Of a stretch of DNA of 64,000 nucleotides, positions 1 through 11,270 are shown piece by piece. Made by a program: the position numbers and the translations under genes. Under the pieces are notes generated by a model that worked only from the letters and a program-made list of their open reading frames with translations, was not told where the DNA came from and did no database searches. The DNA is taken from assembly GCA_020091685.1 (NCBI GenBank), contig CM034613.1, positions 15,644,932 through 15,708,931 on the forward strand. Reading direction: 5' to 3'. The first letter of the stretch is position 1. Each line of letters starts with the position of its first letter. This stretch comes from Lutjanus erythropterus. Lineage: Eukaryota > Chordata > Actinopteri > Lutjaniformes > Lutjanidae.

Positions 1-300
1 GCTAGAAATGCCTGTTACAAGCATTAAATTTCAGATTTTTTCAGAATCCAAAATACTTTATGTTGTTTAAAGATCTGCAGCTCAAATGAGGGACTCAGAA
101 AACTAATGCTGACCTTATTAAAAATATCAGGTGCAGACCAGATGATTGTGAAGCCATCCACTTACTGGATGTGATTCACAATAAATTCAATTGAAACTGA
201 GGGCAGTGGTAGGCCATTGTTGTAAATGTGACTAGCTAATGTTATCTACATTTTTTTTTACTGTGTAAATGTAAATGTCTTTATGAATGCTAATGACTGT
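1..300. other. Unassigned noncoding DNA
   Basis: AT-rich sequence with no coding frame, repeat or hairpin that I recognise. It ends where a dispersed repeat begins. Confidence 0.6.
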
Positions 301-1190
301 CATCTGCTTGACCCAGTACTTTGGTCCAGACTGAAATATCGTAACAACTACGAGATGGATTGCCATGAAATTTGGTGCAGACATTCACGGTCCCAAGACA
401 ACAAATCCTGGTGACTTTGGTGACTTTTCCTCCAGCCCACTGCAGGTTGGCAGTGTTGAGTTGTAGCTAAATAACTAGACAACAATTGAACAGATTGCAT
501 TGGAATTGGAATTTGCATCAGATATTCATGGAGCCCAGAGGATGAATACTAGTGATGTTCGTGATCCCCTGACTTTTTCATCTAGCGCCACCAGCAGGTT
601 AAAGTTTTCACTCATCCTGATAAATGTTTCCATCTACTTGATGGATTGCCACAAAATTAATGCTCAGCGATGATGTATCCTAATACATTTTACGATCCCC
701 TAATTGATAATGATTATTGCTAAGATGGACTTTTACAATGAAATAAAAACATTTCAGATACTTGTTGTGTTCTTTATCATATTAGAAATTTGTTATGGCA
801 AATTCATGGTGTATTTTTCTAATTTTGGGTCCTGGGTAGACATCAAATTCCTCTTTATGGTTCAGAGCTGAAGAGGTTTTGGGAACCCCTGCTCTAGGAG
901 CAATAAAAAATTTCAACGTGTCTAATCCTTTGACTAAACATGAGAATTCCCATCAACCTCAGCTGCCCTTTAGGTTCAGTGCTAATGATGAATAAACATT
1001 AGCGTGCTGACATACAAGACTAAAATGATGAACGTGGTGCACCTGTTTAACATCAGCATGTTATAATTGTTATGGTGATCACGTTAGCATGCTGACATTA
1101 GCATTTAGCTAAAGCACAGCTATTGTGTCCAAGTACAGCCTCCCAGAACTGCAAGCATGGCGGTAGACTCTTGTTTTAACATTACATGGA
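301..1190 (+). repeat. Composite dispersed fish repeat (R1)
   Basis: Two blocks match a repeat I recall from many teleost genomes. Block 1 (about 301-700) holds phrases such as GGATTGCCATGAAATTTGG and a twice-repeated GATCCCCTGACTTTT/GCGCCACCAGCAGGTTAA type segment. Block 2 (about 900-1185) holds CATCAACCTCAGCTG, GTTAGCATGCTGACATTAGC and TACAGCCTCCCAGAACTGC. The 190 bases between them do not fit the family; the stretch near 860-890 (GGGAACCCCTG) looks like the end of a hAT-type MITE, so it may be a later insertion. No coding capacity is visible and I cannot assign a class. Shorter relatives lie at 46195-46295 and 55115-55395. Confidence 0.7.
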
Positions 1191-2179
1191 TGAAATACCA
1201 TCTGCATTGTGGAAATTTTGCACCAGGAGTTAAAAAAAAAACAGTGCAGTAATGCTAAAGCTGACTTACAGGCCACTTGAACAACACATAAATTTAATTT
1301 GCGGTTTTGATATCTGGAGAAAATCATGACTAGACACTGGCTGTTTCCTGACTCTACCACAATAGAAGAATGGACAGATATCCTTAATGAAATATACATA
1401 ATGAAAAAAAAAACTTTCTGACTTCACCTACAAATGAATAGATTTATGACTTTATTAATTAATCATAAATCTTGTTTTTTTTCTCCCCTTTTCCCCTACT
1501 GTCTAATTAAAAGTTTGTCTCGTCTCCTAACCAGTTTTTTTTGTTTTAAAACTTAGATAACCTGGATTGTCTTGCTACATCTTTGTGACTAGCCTCGTTC
1601 AGAATATATCTATTAGAAAGGACAATAATGATAAGGGAAGGGTTTTAAACCATATAATACCATATAGTTCTAATTTCTGTGGCTCTGTAGTTGGTGAAAT
1701 GCTCCCAACTACCCTTTAAATAAAGCATTGTAGAGAAAAAACACTGCGGATACTGCACACATTGTGTAGTTGGTGTTGGATTGAGAGGAGTTAGCACATG
1801 TGAAGTGGTTTGATGAAGAGCTACAGATGTTTGTATTTACTGAATGATGGGAACATTGTTTTCCTCTGCGTCCATGTGGGCACATGATGATCATTTATTA
1901 GAGCAGGTTAGCACTGAGATCTGACTGGGAATATACACAATAATATAATCCCCGTTTAGAAACAGCCAGATAAGTGCATGTCTAACTCAAATGGAATTAA
2001 CAAATGACAACATCCCATGAAGATTAACTGTGAGATGAGGGATGTTTCTTTTCACTAAAATGAGGAACATTATTTTTCGGGCTTCTCTTATTGAGCATCA
2101 TATTAGTGCAGCAATGAAGAGACTATAGCTGTGAGGTTACTATTTGTCTACACAAAATAGAGGCTATTTTTCATCCTGA
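1191..2179. other. Unassigned noncoding DNA
   Basis: AT-rich DNA with several A and T runs. The frames on both strands are short and unlike known proteins, and I see no repeat family or RNA gene. Confidence 0.5.
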
Positions 2180-2560
2180 CAGGTGTAATGTGGCCATGTT
2201 ATTGGCATAATGCGCAAGTACGATGAGTAACACAGGAGTTTCTTATTGGCCTCCACCTTCCCGTGCAAAAAGGCTGTCATTTAAGCTTAAATTAAATTAG
2301 CGTGCTTGACACTTTGACACGGCAGTTCAGTCCCCTCGTCCTGATCTGCCCCCGAGAGTCATCTTTCAATTTCAGCAAATCAGAATTATGTTGTCAAATT
2401 GCTGCCTTGTCTCAAGATCCATCGGTCTCCCCTTCATGTGGCGAGCGCCCGCTGCACCTCTGTGGAAAGACAGATTGAGTAATAGATTGATCTCAGGCAG
2501 ACAGAGGGACGGGGACGGAGGGGGGAGGGGGTTTGCCAGAGAGGTAGTTGAGTGAATCAG
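2180..2560. promoter_or_regulatory. Candidate conserved noncoding element A
   Basis: A block of balanced composition without repeat signatures. It contains GTTATTGGCATAATGCGCAA, a run of nested ATTA-type words (TTAAATTAAATTAGCG) and GTCAAATTGCTGCC. It ends in a purine-rich stretch near 2510-2535. A 133-codon frame that starts just downstream at 2587 has no recognisable domain and I do not call it a gene. The regulatory call is an inference from texture only. Confidence 0.3.
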
Positions 2561-3320
2561 ATCTTCATTTTCTACCTCTTTGACATGTGTCACAGTGGAG
2601 CCTGCTGCGATTACATAACAATGAGGACCTGCAGAGTTCACCGCCGGGCGTCTGTGATATCTGCCTGATAAATATACTCGGTGGCTCAGAGGCAAGCATG
2701 CAACAAGCCGCGTTAAAGGCCAGTGTCACATCAAGTGGTCACAAAGCATCATCAGCCCAGCATGTCACTGGTAATGACAAGACATTGTTGAGCACAGACT
2801 ATGTCGCATGGTCCAAATCCCCTAAAGCTTTAAATGCATATCTGATCACCGGTAGAGATCACCTGCGGGGAAAATACTATGTCCAGCTGGGAAACAGGCA
2901 AACCAATTTAACATGGAAATGTGCCCAGATAGCTGGAACGTATTTTCTCATTTCCTTTGATAGTCAAAAGGGATGGCATTTGATTTAAGCAGAACACAGG
3001 AACAGAAGTCACACTCCTGTATGTTGCGAGTTAAAAGAGAATATTCAGTTCCCTATGTCTCATTTTCAGAACTAGCATGACAAGCTGTCTAAAAAAAAAA
3101 CCACTTAAATATTAAATAACCTCACGCTTCTGTCTGTGTGTATTTCATCATGCAAACATGTTTTTGTCATTGAAAGTGAGGATTTAAGAAAGAACTGTAC
3201 CCCGCTACAATGTGGATTTCTCACACATGACTTCTTTCTTGTGCACACATCTTTTAAAGTCCCCGTGCACTAAAAAAAATGTATTTTGCTTGACCTTCAC
3301 TGTGCAGAACGATGTATGTG
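2561..3320. other. Unassigned noncoding DNA with one open frame
   Basis: The longest frame (2587-2988, plus strand, 133 codons) has no similarity that I recognise, no splice context and no codon signature. The rest is ordinary AT-rich sequence with A runs near 3091-3100 and 3271-3280. Confidence 0.5.
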
Positions 3321-3495
3321 CAGAGTCAAGTCAGTTTTATTTGTACAGTGCCAAGTCATAATCAGGGTACTTTTCATATAGAGCAGGTCTAGAACATATT
3401 CTGCATATTATCATTGACAGAGACCCGACAATCTCCAACAAGAGCAAGCACTTAGGTGACACTGGCGAGGAAAAACTTCCTTTTAATAGACATCC
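3321..3495 (+). repeat. SINE-like dispersed fish repeat
   Basis: The phrases CAGTTTTATTTGTACAG, ATAGAGCAGGTCTAGA, GAGCAAGCACTTAGGTGACA and GAGGAAAAACTTCC follow in the order I recall for a very common teleost short repeat. There is no coding capacity. I cannot see an RNA polymerase III promoter clearly enough to prove SINE origin. Confidence 0.7.
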
Positions 3496-3745
3496 CTGAT
3501 TAAACATACACCATCATTTGTTTTGCACCTGTGCTGCTGCAACTGTCGATGTGTTTCCTAAGTGACAATGTGCCTAGTTTTGGTTATCCAAAGCTAATAC
3601 TTTTTGGCACTTTCTACAGTAAAGCCACTGACAGTTATTATTCTCACAGTCTCTGATCACACTAAATCCCTCCCAAATGTCCCACTTGGACTTCAGTGAT
3701 GTATTGTCCACAATTTGGTATTCTCCACTGGCTTTTTTTTTTTCT
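3496..3745. other. Unassigned noncoding DNA
   Basis: No repeat family, frame or hairpin recognised between two retroposon-like segments. Confidence 0.5.
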
Positions 3746-3862
3746 ATTGTTGCTTAGCCTATTTTGAAATCCATTTTGACGATTTCCCTGATGTGGGACT
3801 AACAAAGGATTATCTTATCTTATATCATATTATATGATATTATATTATATTATGTCATCCGT
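3746..3862 (+). repeat. Retroposon 3' tail running into a TTATC/TATTA microsatellite
   Basis: GTGGGACTAACAAAGGATTA leads directly into repeated TTATC and then TATTA/TATGATA units. Many fish retroposons end in this way, with GTGGGAC.AATAAAGGA followed by a short tandem tail. Only the 3' end is present, so the element would have been inserted in plus orientation and truncated at its 5' side. Confidence 0.6.
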
Positions 3863-4769
3863 TTTAGCCGGCAGCTGGCCTTCATCGCTGTTGAATCAAA
3901 GCTGTTCCATTGTTTGGCCAGCTGTGAGGTCAAAGGTTGTGTTGTAGCTTTCACAATAAAAAGCAAATCCTGGTGGCTGATCAGGCTTGATTAGTGGATC
4001 TAAATATATAATGCTGCACAATCGATTTAAGTTCTGATTTCTTCCATATGGTATGTGGCATTTTATTGTTCTTACCCACTGCCCACCTGCAATTATTTCA
4101 TTTTTACCCAAGCCTATACCTGTTAATTTATATAAATTTGTATTCTGCCTGTTACATAATTTGTTTGCAGATTATCTTACCTGAATGCAGGACTCTAGTC
4201 ACAACTAATTTGGAAGCCAACTGTGGTCCAATGTGCACAAGTTTGAAGATGAAACTTGAAACTTTCAGCATACATACACTGAGAACAGAATTTCAACAAA
4301 GTAGGACTCAGCAAAGTAGGACAAATCTTGTGTCTTATACTTATATATTCCTATATTCTAAATGGATGAGGACTAGATATCATTTTAAGAGTTTTCTACC
4401 CAACAATTGAACTTTTTTATGGAAAAAAACAGCCACAAATTATTATTCAAAGTATAGCTTACTCTTATATGTCTTAAAACTCTACTGGATGGGATCTTTA
4501 AAAACCTTGGGATGTCACAGAATCATCCCGTACAGTCACATCTTCAGTTGAGTTTTAAGGTGAGCTCTGAGAAACTTTCCTTCAACAGATGAATGTGAAA
4601 ACAACCTTTTCGTGTCAAACTCTGCACACACATCATTCTGCTCGGTGAAGACTCAAACATCCAACTGAAGTAACAATAAACACTGTGAAGGGCAGGAGGG
4701 GGAGGGGAGAGCACTTTTAGGGAAGTTTTAGGAGTCCTTATAGTAGAAAATGGTTTGGTTTGGTTTAGT
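3863..4769. other. Unassigned noncoding DNA
   Basis: Holds overlapping frames on both strands (4048-4410 plus, 3896-4111 minus), none resembling a known protein. A short direct repeat AGTAGGACTCAGCAAAGTAG lies near 4300-4320. Confidence 0.5.
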
Positions 4770-5000
4770 TTTAACTTTAACAATTAGTCACTTTATCAAT
4801 TAGTAAATCAACAGAAAAAATAATAACCAACGGGGCTTAGGGCTGGTGGATCAATAGGAAAATAATAGCTAACAGTTTTCATAATTGATTAGTCGTTTAA
4901 AAGGTGCAGAGAGTGAGAAGGATTGCTGATTGTTGAGACCAATTACCAGGTTATCAAATTTCTGAAGCTTAGTTTGGTCCAAAGATGATTTCTAAAGCTT
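4770..5000. repeat. Degenerate fragment of the AATTGATTAGTCG-type repeat (R2)
   Basis: CAATTAGTCACTTTATCAAT and CATAATTGATTAGTCGTTTA resemble the alternating ATTGATTA words of a common teleost repeat whose ends read GGCTGCAAC or similar. The copy is decayed and its limits are rough. Better-preserved relatives lie at 8285-8910 and 44785-44930. Confidence 0.4.
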
Positions 5001-5440
5001 CAAAACAGAGTCAGGAGGAAGAGCAGAAGTCTAGTTTTCTCCCAGACCACTTGAAATACATTCCTCTGAAAGGTTATTATGGAACTTTTGCCCAATGACG
5101 CCAAAACTAAGCTGCCTACTAGCTTTAAAATCTGTCAAGCAATGTAGTGAGCCGCAGCCCTGCTTTGGTCTCAATTTTAACGACCTAAAAGTCCAATATA
5201 ATTTAAAATTTCAATGCAATCTTAAGAAAGTCCTAAGGGTTTTAGTAAAACCCATTGCTTCTGAATTGAGCCAGCAAACTTCTGAATTCCTCTGGTAGAA
5301 AGTCTGGAAGATGTCGATGAAGGTGAGAGTAGTGTAATCGCCTCAGATTTGATAAGACAACTCTTCACCATCTCTGCCCGTCTGTCAGCCAGCCGGAGAC
5401 TGATGGCTGGTCTCTGATGTGGTGCAGAACATTAACCATG
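5001..5440. other. Unassigned noncoding DNA
   Basis: A 67-codon frame on the plus strand (5095-5298) has no recognisable features. Nothing else is seen. Confidence 0.5.
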
Positions 5441-5725
5441 TCATGCATTTGCACAGAGCGGTCCTCCATCACATCCCCGAGCACTTAGCCCGGGCGGCGG
5501 GGGGAGACCCGGCTCATCCCACCCCTGACGGCTGAGACTATTAGGGTGATGCACAGCGGCTCATTCCTCATCCTACACGGGGAGGGTGATGGATCCACTC
5601 CAGCCTCGGGCTCCAAATGGGCCTCCCCCGTTTGGGAGCAGGTAGGTGGAGGAAGAGGCGTGGGCGCAGTTGTGGATGTATGATGGAGGGTTATGAGGTT
5701 GAGCCGTGTGTAGAGGGTGCAGAGG
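5441..5725. other. GC-rich island in AT-rich DNA
   Basis: Marked by GCCCGGGCGGCGGGGGGAGA near 5488 and further G/C-rich text to about 5725. It contrasts sharply with both flanks. Frames on both strands cross it without a recognisable protein. It could be a regulatory element or a small CpG-rich patch; I see no promoter elements or transcript start. Confidence 0.4.
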
Positions 5726-5845
5726 TACTTCCCTGCTGACCGCGAGGGTCACGAGTTCAGCTCGTTGCGAAAGGAGAGTTAAAAGTTTCATATTTATGAA
5801 CTGTAGTGCAAAGAAACCCATTTTTTGGAGCTTATACAGATGTTG

Positions 5846-7095
5846 TGGTCACACTGTATTTTACAGCACACTAATAAGATGTGTATTAAATTCAGGGGTG
5901 GAAGTAACTAATTACAAATACTCAAATTACTGTAATTGAGTAGTACAGTAAAGATTTTCAAGCCTGTACTTTTACTCATACTTAAGAATTCATTACGCGG
6001 TGTAATCTACTTAGTTACTTTTAAAATCATAGTTGAGTACTGAGTACAATTTGAATAAATATCCAAACCTTTCATCTGCATTTTAGAAGCCAATGAGGTG
6101 ATCTGATCACAACTGGGCCAATGAAAACCAGGACATATGAACGAAAAACAAAACAAAATGCTGCAGCAGCACACATTCAGAGTAATGATGTTAATAATTA
6201 ATAATTCATTGATTTATTACAGTCATTAGTCCTCATTTGACATTGTTTTGTCTGGTGGAGCCATTTGTTAAATGAGAAATCTTAAACTTAGAAAAATACT
6301 TGAAAATGAGGGGGGGAAAAAAACATGTATTGTGTGTTAAAAAATATTAATGATTACTTGATTGTTGGCAACAATTGGTTGTGTACAAATTTTCAGAACT
6401 ATTTCCACCACTAAGTAAATTGGACAAAAACTAGAAATACAGTATGTACTTTAGTTATACCCTATTCGGACTATATACCTAACAGGACACTAATTTAATA
6501 AAATAAACTGTATTTTGTATTAAATTGGACAAAAACTATAAATAATATGTTCTTTATTGGACAGTATTGGACCCTTACTAGACTTTCTTAGATAGTAATT
6601 AGGGGAACATGACAACACAACTCCCCAGTAAACTAAAGCACATTACTTCACACTGCTGGACTCTTATTTGACTTAATTTGATGGCAATTAGGGCCACATT
6701 ACAGTAAAGCTGCACTGTAAACTAAAATGTATTGTTTCCCACTGTTTGACCCTTATTATAAATTTTTAGAGGGCAGTTAGTGACACATTATAACAGAACA
6801 GTCCTGTTACAGCACACTACTGTTAAATGAGGAGATAGCAGGTATAGGATTTCAATTTAGTTTACAGTACATGTTTTGCTGTAATGTTTCCTAAATTATC
6901 CTCTAATAAGCTCTAATAAGAGTCTAACAGTGGGGAAACAATACACTTTAGTTTATGATACAGTTCCCTTATAACGTGTCCCTGACTACCCTGTAATAAA
7001 GTCTAATAAGGGTCAAATACTATCTAATAAAGAACATTTCATTTCTAGTTTTTGTCTAATTTGATGCAAAATACTGAAAAATAAAGTGCAACCAA
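5846..7095. mobile_element. Foldback element, copy 1, interrupted by a hAT MITE
   Basis: The left arm (about 6480-6790) and the reverse complement of the right arm (about 6850-7075) carry the same text: AAATTGGACAAAAACTA, TGTTCTTTATTGGACAGTAT, GACCCTTA.TAGACTTT, then a GTAAACTAAAG box. Inside each arm the motif GAC.CTTATTAGACT...GGGACACATTA...GTAAACTAAA repeats about every 110 bases, roughly three units on the left and two on the right. Left-arm sequence also lies at about 5846-5892, beyond the hAT insertion at 5893-6413, so the true element is longer than the uninterrupted part. No coding capacity. A second copy is at 48310-48888. Confidence 0.75.
5893..6413. mobile_element. hAT-type nonautonomous MITE with 8-bp target duplication
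   Basis: The left end reads CAGGGGTGGAAGTAACTAAT and the right end ...ATTTCCACCACTA, its inverted partner with one change at the last base. The flanks are ATTAAATT (5885-5892) and AGTAAATT (6414-6421), an 8-bp duplication with one mismatch. CAGGGGTG-type termini with an 8-bp duplication are the hallmark of hAT transposons. The 521-bp interior has no transposase frame, so it depended on an autonomous relative. It inserted into the left arm of the foldback element and is the younger of the two. Confidence 0.8.
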
Positions 7096-7099
7096 AGGC

Positions 7100-7499
7100 G
7101 CTATTCATTTTAGATAAAAACTCTTTTCTGTATTGATACAAATTGAATTAATTAACCTCCTCCATAACTTCCCAGCTGAAATCTACAACAGTAAGCATTC
7201 GGTTCTGTTAATCACCGAGGTAAGAATGAAAAAAAAAAAAAGAAATAACCAATTGTTAAACAACCTTGTTAACAGCAAAAGATGCCCCTTTCAGCACAAT
7301 TCCTCTTCTATAATGAAATATAAAATACTGCTTACTGTACTTGCACGCCGGCCAACACACATCCTCATAAATATCCACGCACACACACACACACACAGGA
7401 ACAGGCACACACTGAATGCAGTATAATGAATAATCACAAAGTCATAATTACCTTCTAACAACCTTTTTCTCACTACAGTGCATCTTTGTGATTGAAGTC
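7100..7499. other. Unassigned noncoding DNA with a (CA)n microsatellite
   Basis: A short CA repeat lies at about 7380-7398 and an A run near 7230-7241. Frames crossing the CA repeat are low-complexity artefacts. Confidence 0.6.
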
Positions 7500-7720
7500 C
7501 ACCCACATTGAGTTAATTGCATTTATTCCCCGATGCCACAAATATGCAATTAAAATGCAGGCATTACACACAGCCCTGCAAAATCATCAATACGGTACAC
7601 AGTTAAAAATAGGGCCGGTGTTTGCCTCCAGAGTGCGACCTAAAATTTGTTTCTGGAGAAAGTGAAGGCAATGATGGTAGCTCTGAATTTGTACTCATCA
7701 CTTCATTTTCTTATTCTGCA
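7500..7720. promoter_or_regulatory. Candidate conserved noncoding element B
   Basis: Contains CACAAATATGCAATTAAAAT, an octamer-like ATGCAAT next to ATTA, followed by GCAGGCATTACACACAGC and AAAATCATCAATACGG. There is no repeat text. The regulatory role is inferred only from composition and motif density. Confidence 0.3.
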
Positions 7721-8284
7721 TTAGTTTCACTGTTAATCTACCTCAATGGAAAAAAAAGACTTAAATGATCGTAACATCAAGTTAGTCTGATAATTGACAA
7801 GTAAGAAAAGATTACGTGTGGTTAATCGTGGGAGCTGAACAGAGAAACATGACATTTTTAAACATTTATTTGTCCAGACACTCAAAAGTGCTTCTGGATT
7901 TCAAGCTGAATACACAAAAAGAACTCTAGCAGATATTACATTAGATTTATGTCATGTTTTACATTGAGAATATCTGCTTTTGTGAACTTATGAAGGGTTT
8001 AAGGGTTTCATGTTTAAGTCAACCAAAACTGGTGCCAACTGGAGTGCATGAAAATAATAATAATAATAATAATAGAATTGAGAGAAGTCTAATAAATTGG
8101 CTTGTTTATGGCTGAAGAACTTTGGTTGAGGCTAGCAGTTCAAGCTTATTAACTGCTAGCATGACACACGTGAATCTGTGACCAAGAATCTGTGACTTGT
8201 ATACTTTATTTCCTGTCTATCATGAATCTGACAATGATATAGAGGTACTCTTTTAATATAAAGATCACAGACCAAAAGCTTTAT
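7721..8284. other. Unassigned noncoding DNA with an (AAT)n microsatellite
   Basis: An ATA/AAT triplet run occupies about 8051-8074. The remainder is AT-rich without any recognised feature. Confidence 0.55.
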
Positions 8285-8910
8285 TTTGGGGCTGCAACAA
8301 ACAGTTTTTTTCCCCCAATATCAGTTAATTAGAGGTGCACAGATAAGTCATAATTTGTATTCGAGTCTGTTTAGCCAACAAAATGATCTGTCTCTGTATC
8401 TGTGTTTGAATAGAATACCAAAAGTGGCCGTGGTTTATGCTGGCAGTCACATTAAGTCAGACATCAAAATAATAAAATAAAAGTCAAAAACGGAAAATAA
8501 AACTCCTTCAGCTGAAAGGATTAATTTTGGTGCATTACAATAAATCAGTGATTGATTAAAGTAGATGAAGCCTTTTTTAACTATGCAAAGGCAATCATGG
8601 AGATGATTCTTTCCAAATAATAATCAGTAACTTCAGAGAGAAGAAATATCTGGTTCTGTGCTTTCCTGTATAACGGCGGTCAATCATTTCATTGTTTGGT
8701 CAATAAAACAAAAAATCATAAGACAGTAAAATAAAAAAAAACAGACCGTTCACAGTTTCCTAAAACCTAAGGTGACTTCTTCAGATTGCTTGTTTTGTCT
8801 GACAAACAGTCCCACATGTCCAAACTGTCAAATTCACTACACTATATAGTTGAAAAAAGCAGAAACTCTTTGCACCTAAGAAGCTGGAAACAGATAATGG
8901 TGGGTATTCC
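8285..8910. repeat. Dispersed fish repeat of the GGCTGCAAC family (R2)
   Basis: The left end reads GGGGCTGCAACAAACAG. The internal phrases CCTAAGGTGACTTCTTCAGA, TTGCTTGTTTTGTCTGACAA and CTAAGAAGCTGGAAACAG follow the order I recall for a very abundant teleost repeat. The copy is diverged and the middle (8340-8740) is poorly conserved. I see no coding frame. Terminal structure and class are uncertain. Confidence 0.65.
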
Positions 8911-10589
8911 ATTTTATCAGTTTGACTCCCTGTCAAAAGCTCAATGCTGATACGCATCAGTTAAGGTCTAATATGACCATGATGTGACAATAAATGCATT
9001 TTAATTGTTTTAAAAGAGAGTGCCTTGGAGTTTTTAGTGATTTTGACGTACATGTGTGTCCCTCTCCAAAGAACAAACTCATTCCGAGTCCAGGAAGCAC
9101 TCAGTCTAGCTCGTTTGATTGGTCTGAACACTGGAACACAGATCCATAAAATGTAACTACGGTCTTGAGAATGGTTAATGTGTACTTGGGTAAGGTTCAC
9201 ATCAGGTGTGAAAGCTAACCATACCAAAACAAGGAAGTGGACTGCTCCTGGAAACGATAGCAACCATATAAACCTTTCATTCTGGTTCCCATGTTGAGGA
9301 ACAATGTTATGTAATCCAGTACTTGCTCTTGGTGGAGGGACAGGAAAACAGTATAAAACCAGTGAACACTCAGTAAAAAACAGATCTACATACTTTGCTT
9401 TATAGGAAACCATTTTGAATGTTGTTTACATAATTGCAAGGACAAACTCCTCTGGGAGGTAAAGAGAGATGGAGGCCTGAGCATCAGTCATCATCTGTTC
9501 TAATGAATTACACCAAGTGTTTATATTGATCACAGCCTGCCGGAGGCTCCGTACATGTGTGCACATGTCTCTGTTTGCTGGGGGACAAGACTGAGGACGA
9601 ACACTTTAAGTACAGTATGCGAGAGAGCATGTACAGTAGACGCGTCAAGCACAGAAGCAGAAACTCTTAATAATGCAGCTCGCCGAGCAGGTTGGCCCCT
9701 TCTCCATTCGCTCAGGCAGGTTGGGAGAAATGCTGATGATGCAATGTGCTGACCCAAATACACTACCTGCTCCCAGCAGACTGCACCAGCTGGGGCAATC
9801 TCTGTCGCTCTCCCTTTCTCCTTCTTCCTCTTTCAGAAACCCTTACCCTTCTTTTCATTTCCTCCACTGATTGTTTAAAAAAAAAGAAAAAGGGGGCTCG
9901 ATTGTACGTTCCTGTCTTATTGTCCCGCTTTGCCCTTTTCCCTCTCATGAACACACTCACAAACCTTCACTGTCTCCTTGCTGGTCTCATTTTTCCACCT
10001 CCTCTATGTAGCCTGTCTGAAAAATACCTATTGAGTGAGAGATATGCCATTGAGTTAGCCAGGAATCAAAAGCAAGAGACGCTCAGTCTTGTAGTGGCAA
10101 AGCGCGGGAGACATAATGGCTGATGAAACCGCTCACCAGTCGATGACACGGGGGAAAATTGTGCAAAAAAGTGTATCGCTGATAAAATAAGAGGAGCCTT
10201 TTGATCAGCTTCACGAGACTATGCGGACCAGCATGCTGCTCAACCGTGTTCTCATGCTGGTTAACTACAAACGGACCAGATGACCAATTTATCGCTCATT
10301 GCTCTCACTGTACAGACAGAAAAAAAGAAAAGCTACTACAAAACATTCAGGCCTTTGATATCACCTCTGGGTGCCCAGGGGAGCTGCTGTATGGAGCCGG
10401 AGCTGTATCCACTTGTACACAGACAAAACAATACCTGCAGAGTCATAATACATTATAACCATTGTACCAGCTGGGGTGACAGTGGTAACACAAAAGGACT
10501 CGTGACCAGATGGCGCCAATTTCATAATCGCCAGACTGAAAGATATGTGTGGACAGAAACAGCAGTTCAAAGTCCATATAAAGCATAAA
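8911..10589. other. Unassigned noncoding DNA
   Basis: A 150-codon minus-strand frame (8961-9413) is the longest here but shows no domain or splice context and I regard it as chance. Overlapping frames on both strands between 9530 and 10650 are also unconvincing. The segment 10020-10200, with AGGAATCAAAAGCAAGAGAC, is unique-looking but not distinctive. Confidence 0.5.
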
Positions 10590-11270
10590 GTTAAATCTAA
10601 ATTCAGTTGAGACAAAGTCAGCCAAGTCCAAGTTTCAAGACATTTCAAAGAAAGTTTTAAGTCAAATCTGATGAGTACAAGTTAAATGTTCATTCAGCTG
10701 AGACAAGTCCAAGTGACGAGTCAGCCAACCCCAAGTCAAGTTTCAGGTCAGTCCTGGCCAGTCCAAATCATATGATAAGTCTGTTGAAACCAAGTCACAT
10801 GGCAAGAAAAATGAGTGAATTCCAAGTTAAGACAAGTTGAAGTCACATAACAGGTGAATCGAGTCAAAGCCAAGTTAAATGTCATGTTGTGAAGATTTAA
10901 ATAAAAAATCTGAGTCAACAACTGGTCATTTCAAGTTGTGTCAAGTCACTCAAAAAAAGTTCAAGATAAGTCTAGAGTCAGATGAAACAAGTCCAAGTCA
11001 ACTTATCAAGTCAATCATAGAAAGACCAGGTCATGCCATACATCATTTGAGACAAGTTGGTCAAGAAAAGACAAAGCCAAGTGTTAAAATTTGGCAAAGG
11101 AAGTCTCAAGTCTTATCAAATCAAGTCTTATCTCAAATGTCAATTCATTGTAGTAAAATTGTTGTGAACAGACAAGACTTTCTACTCAATTCAAAGTCTC
11201 CAAATAGTGTAATTCTCAATCAATTGAAGTCTGCCTCCAGTCCAAGTCTCAAGTCAAATCTACAGGTTTT
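10590..11270 (+). repeat. Degenerate CAAGTC / AAGTCCAAGT array
   Basis: The motif CAAGTC or AAGTC recurs dozens of times in one orientation over about 680 bases, with spacers often of 5 to 20 bases, as in CCAAGTTTCAAGACATTTCA and CAAGTCCAAGTCAACTTATC. The array has no fixed period, so it is a decayed hexamer-based minisatellite rather than a clean tandem repeat. A plus-strand frame at 10879-11307 stays open only because the repeated words (AAG, TCA, AGT, CAA) include no stop codon in that phase; I do not call it a gene. Confidence 0.75.

Noticed and set aside
2587-2988. 133-codon plus-strand frame
   Set aside because: No recognisable protein. The overlap with a conserved-looking block is more easily explained by regulatory DNA.
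8961-9413. 150-codon minus-strand frame
   Set aside because: No domain, signal, splice context or codon bias recognised. Length is within what chance allows in 64 kb read in six frames.
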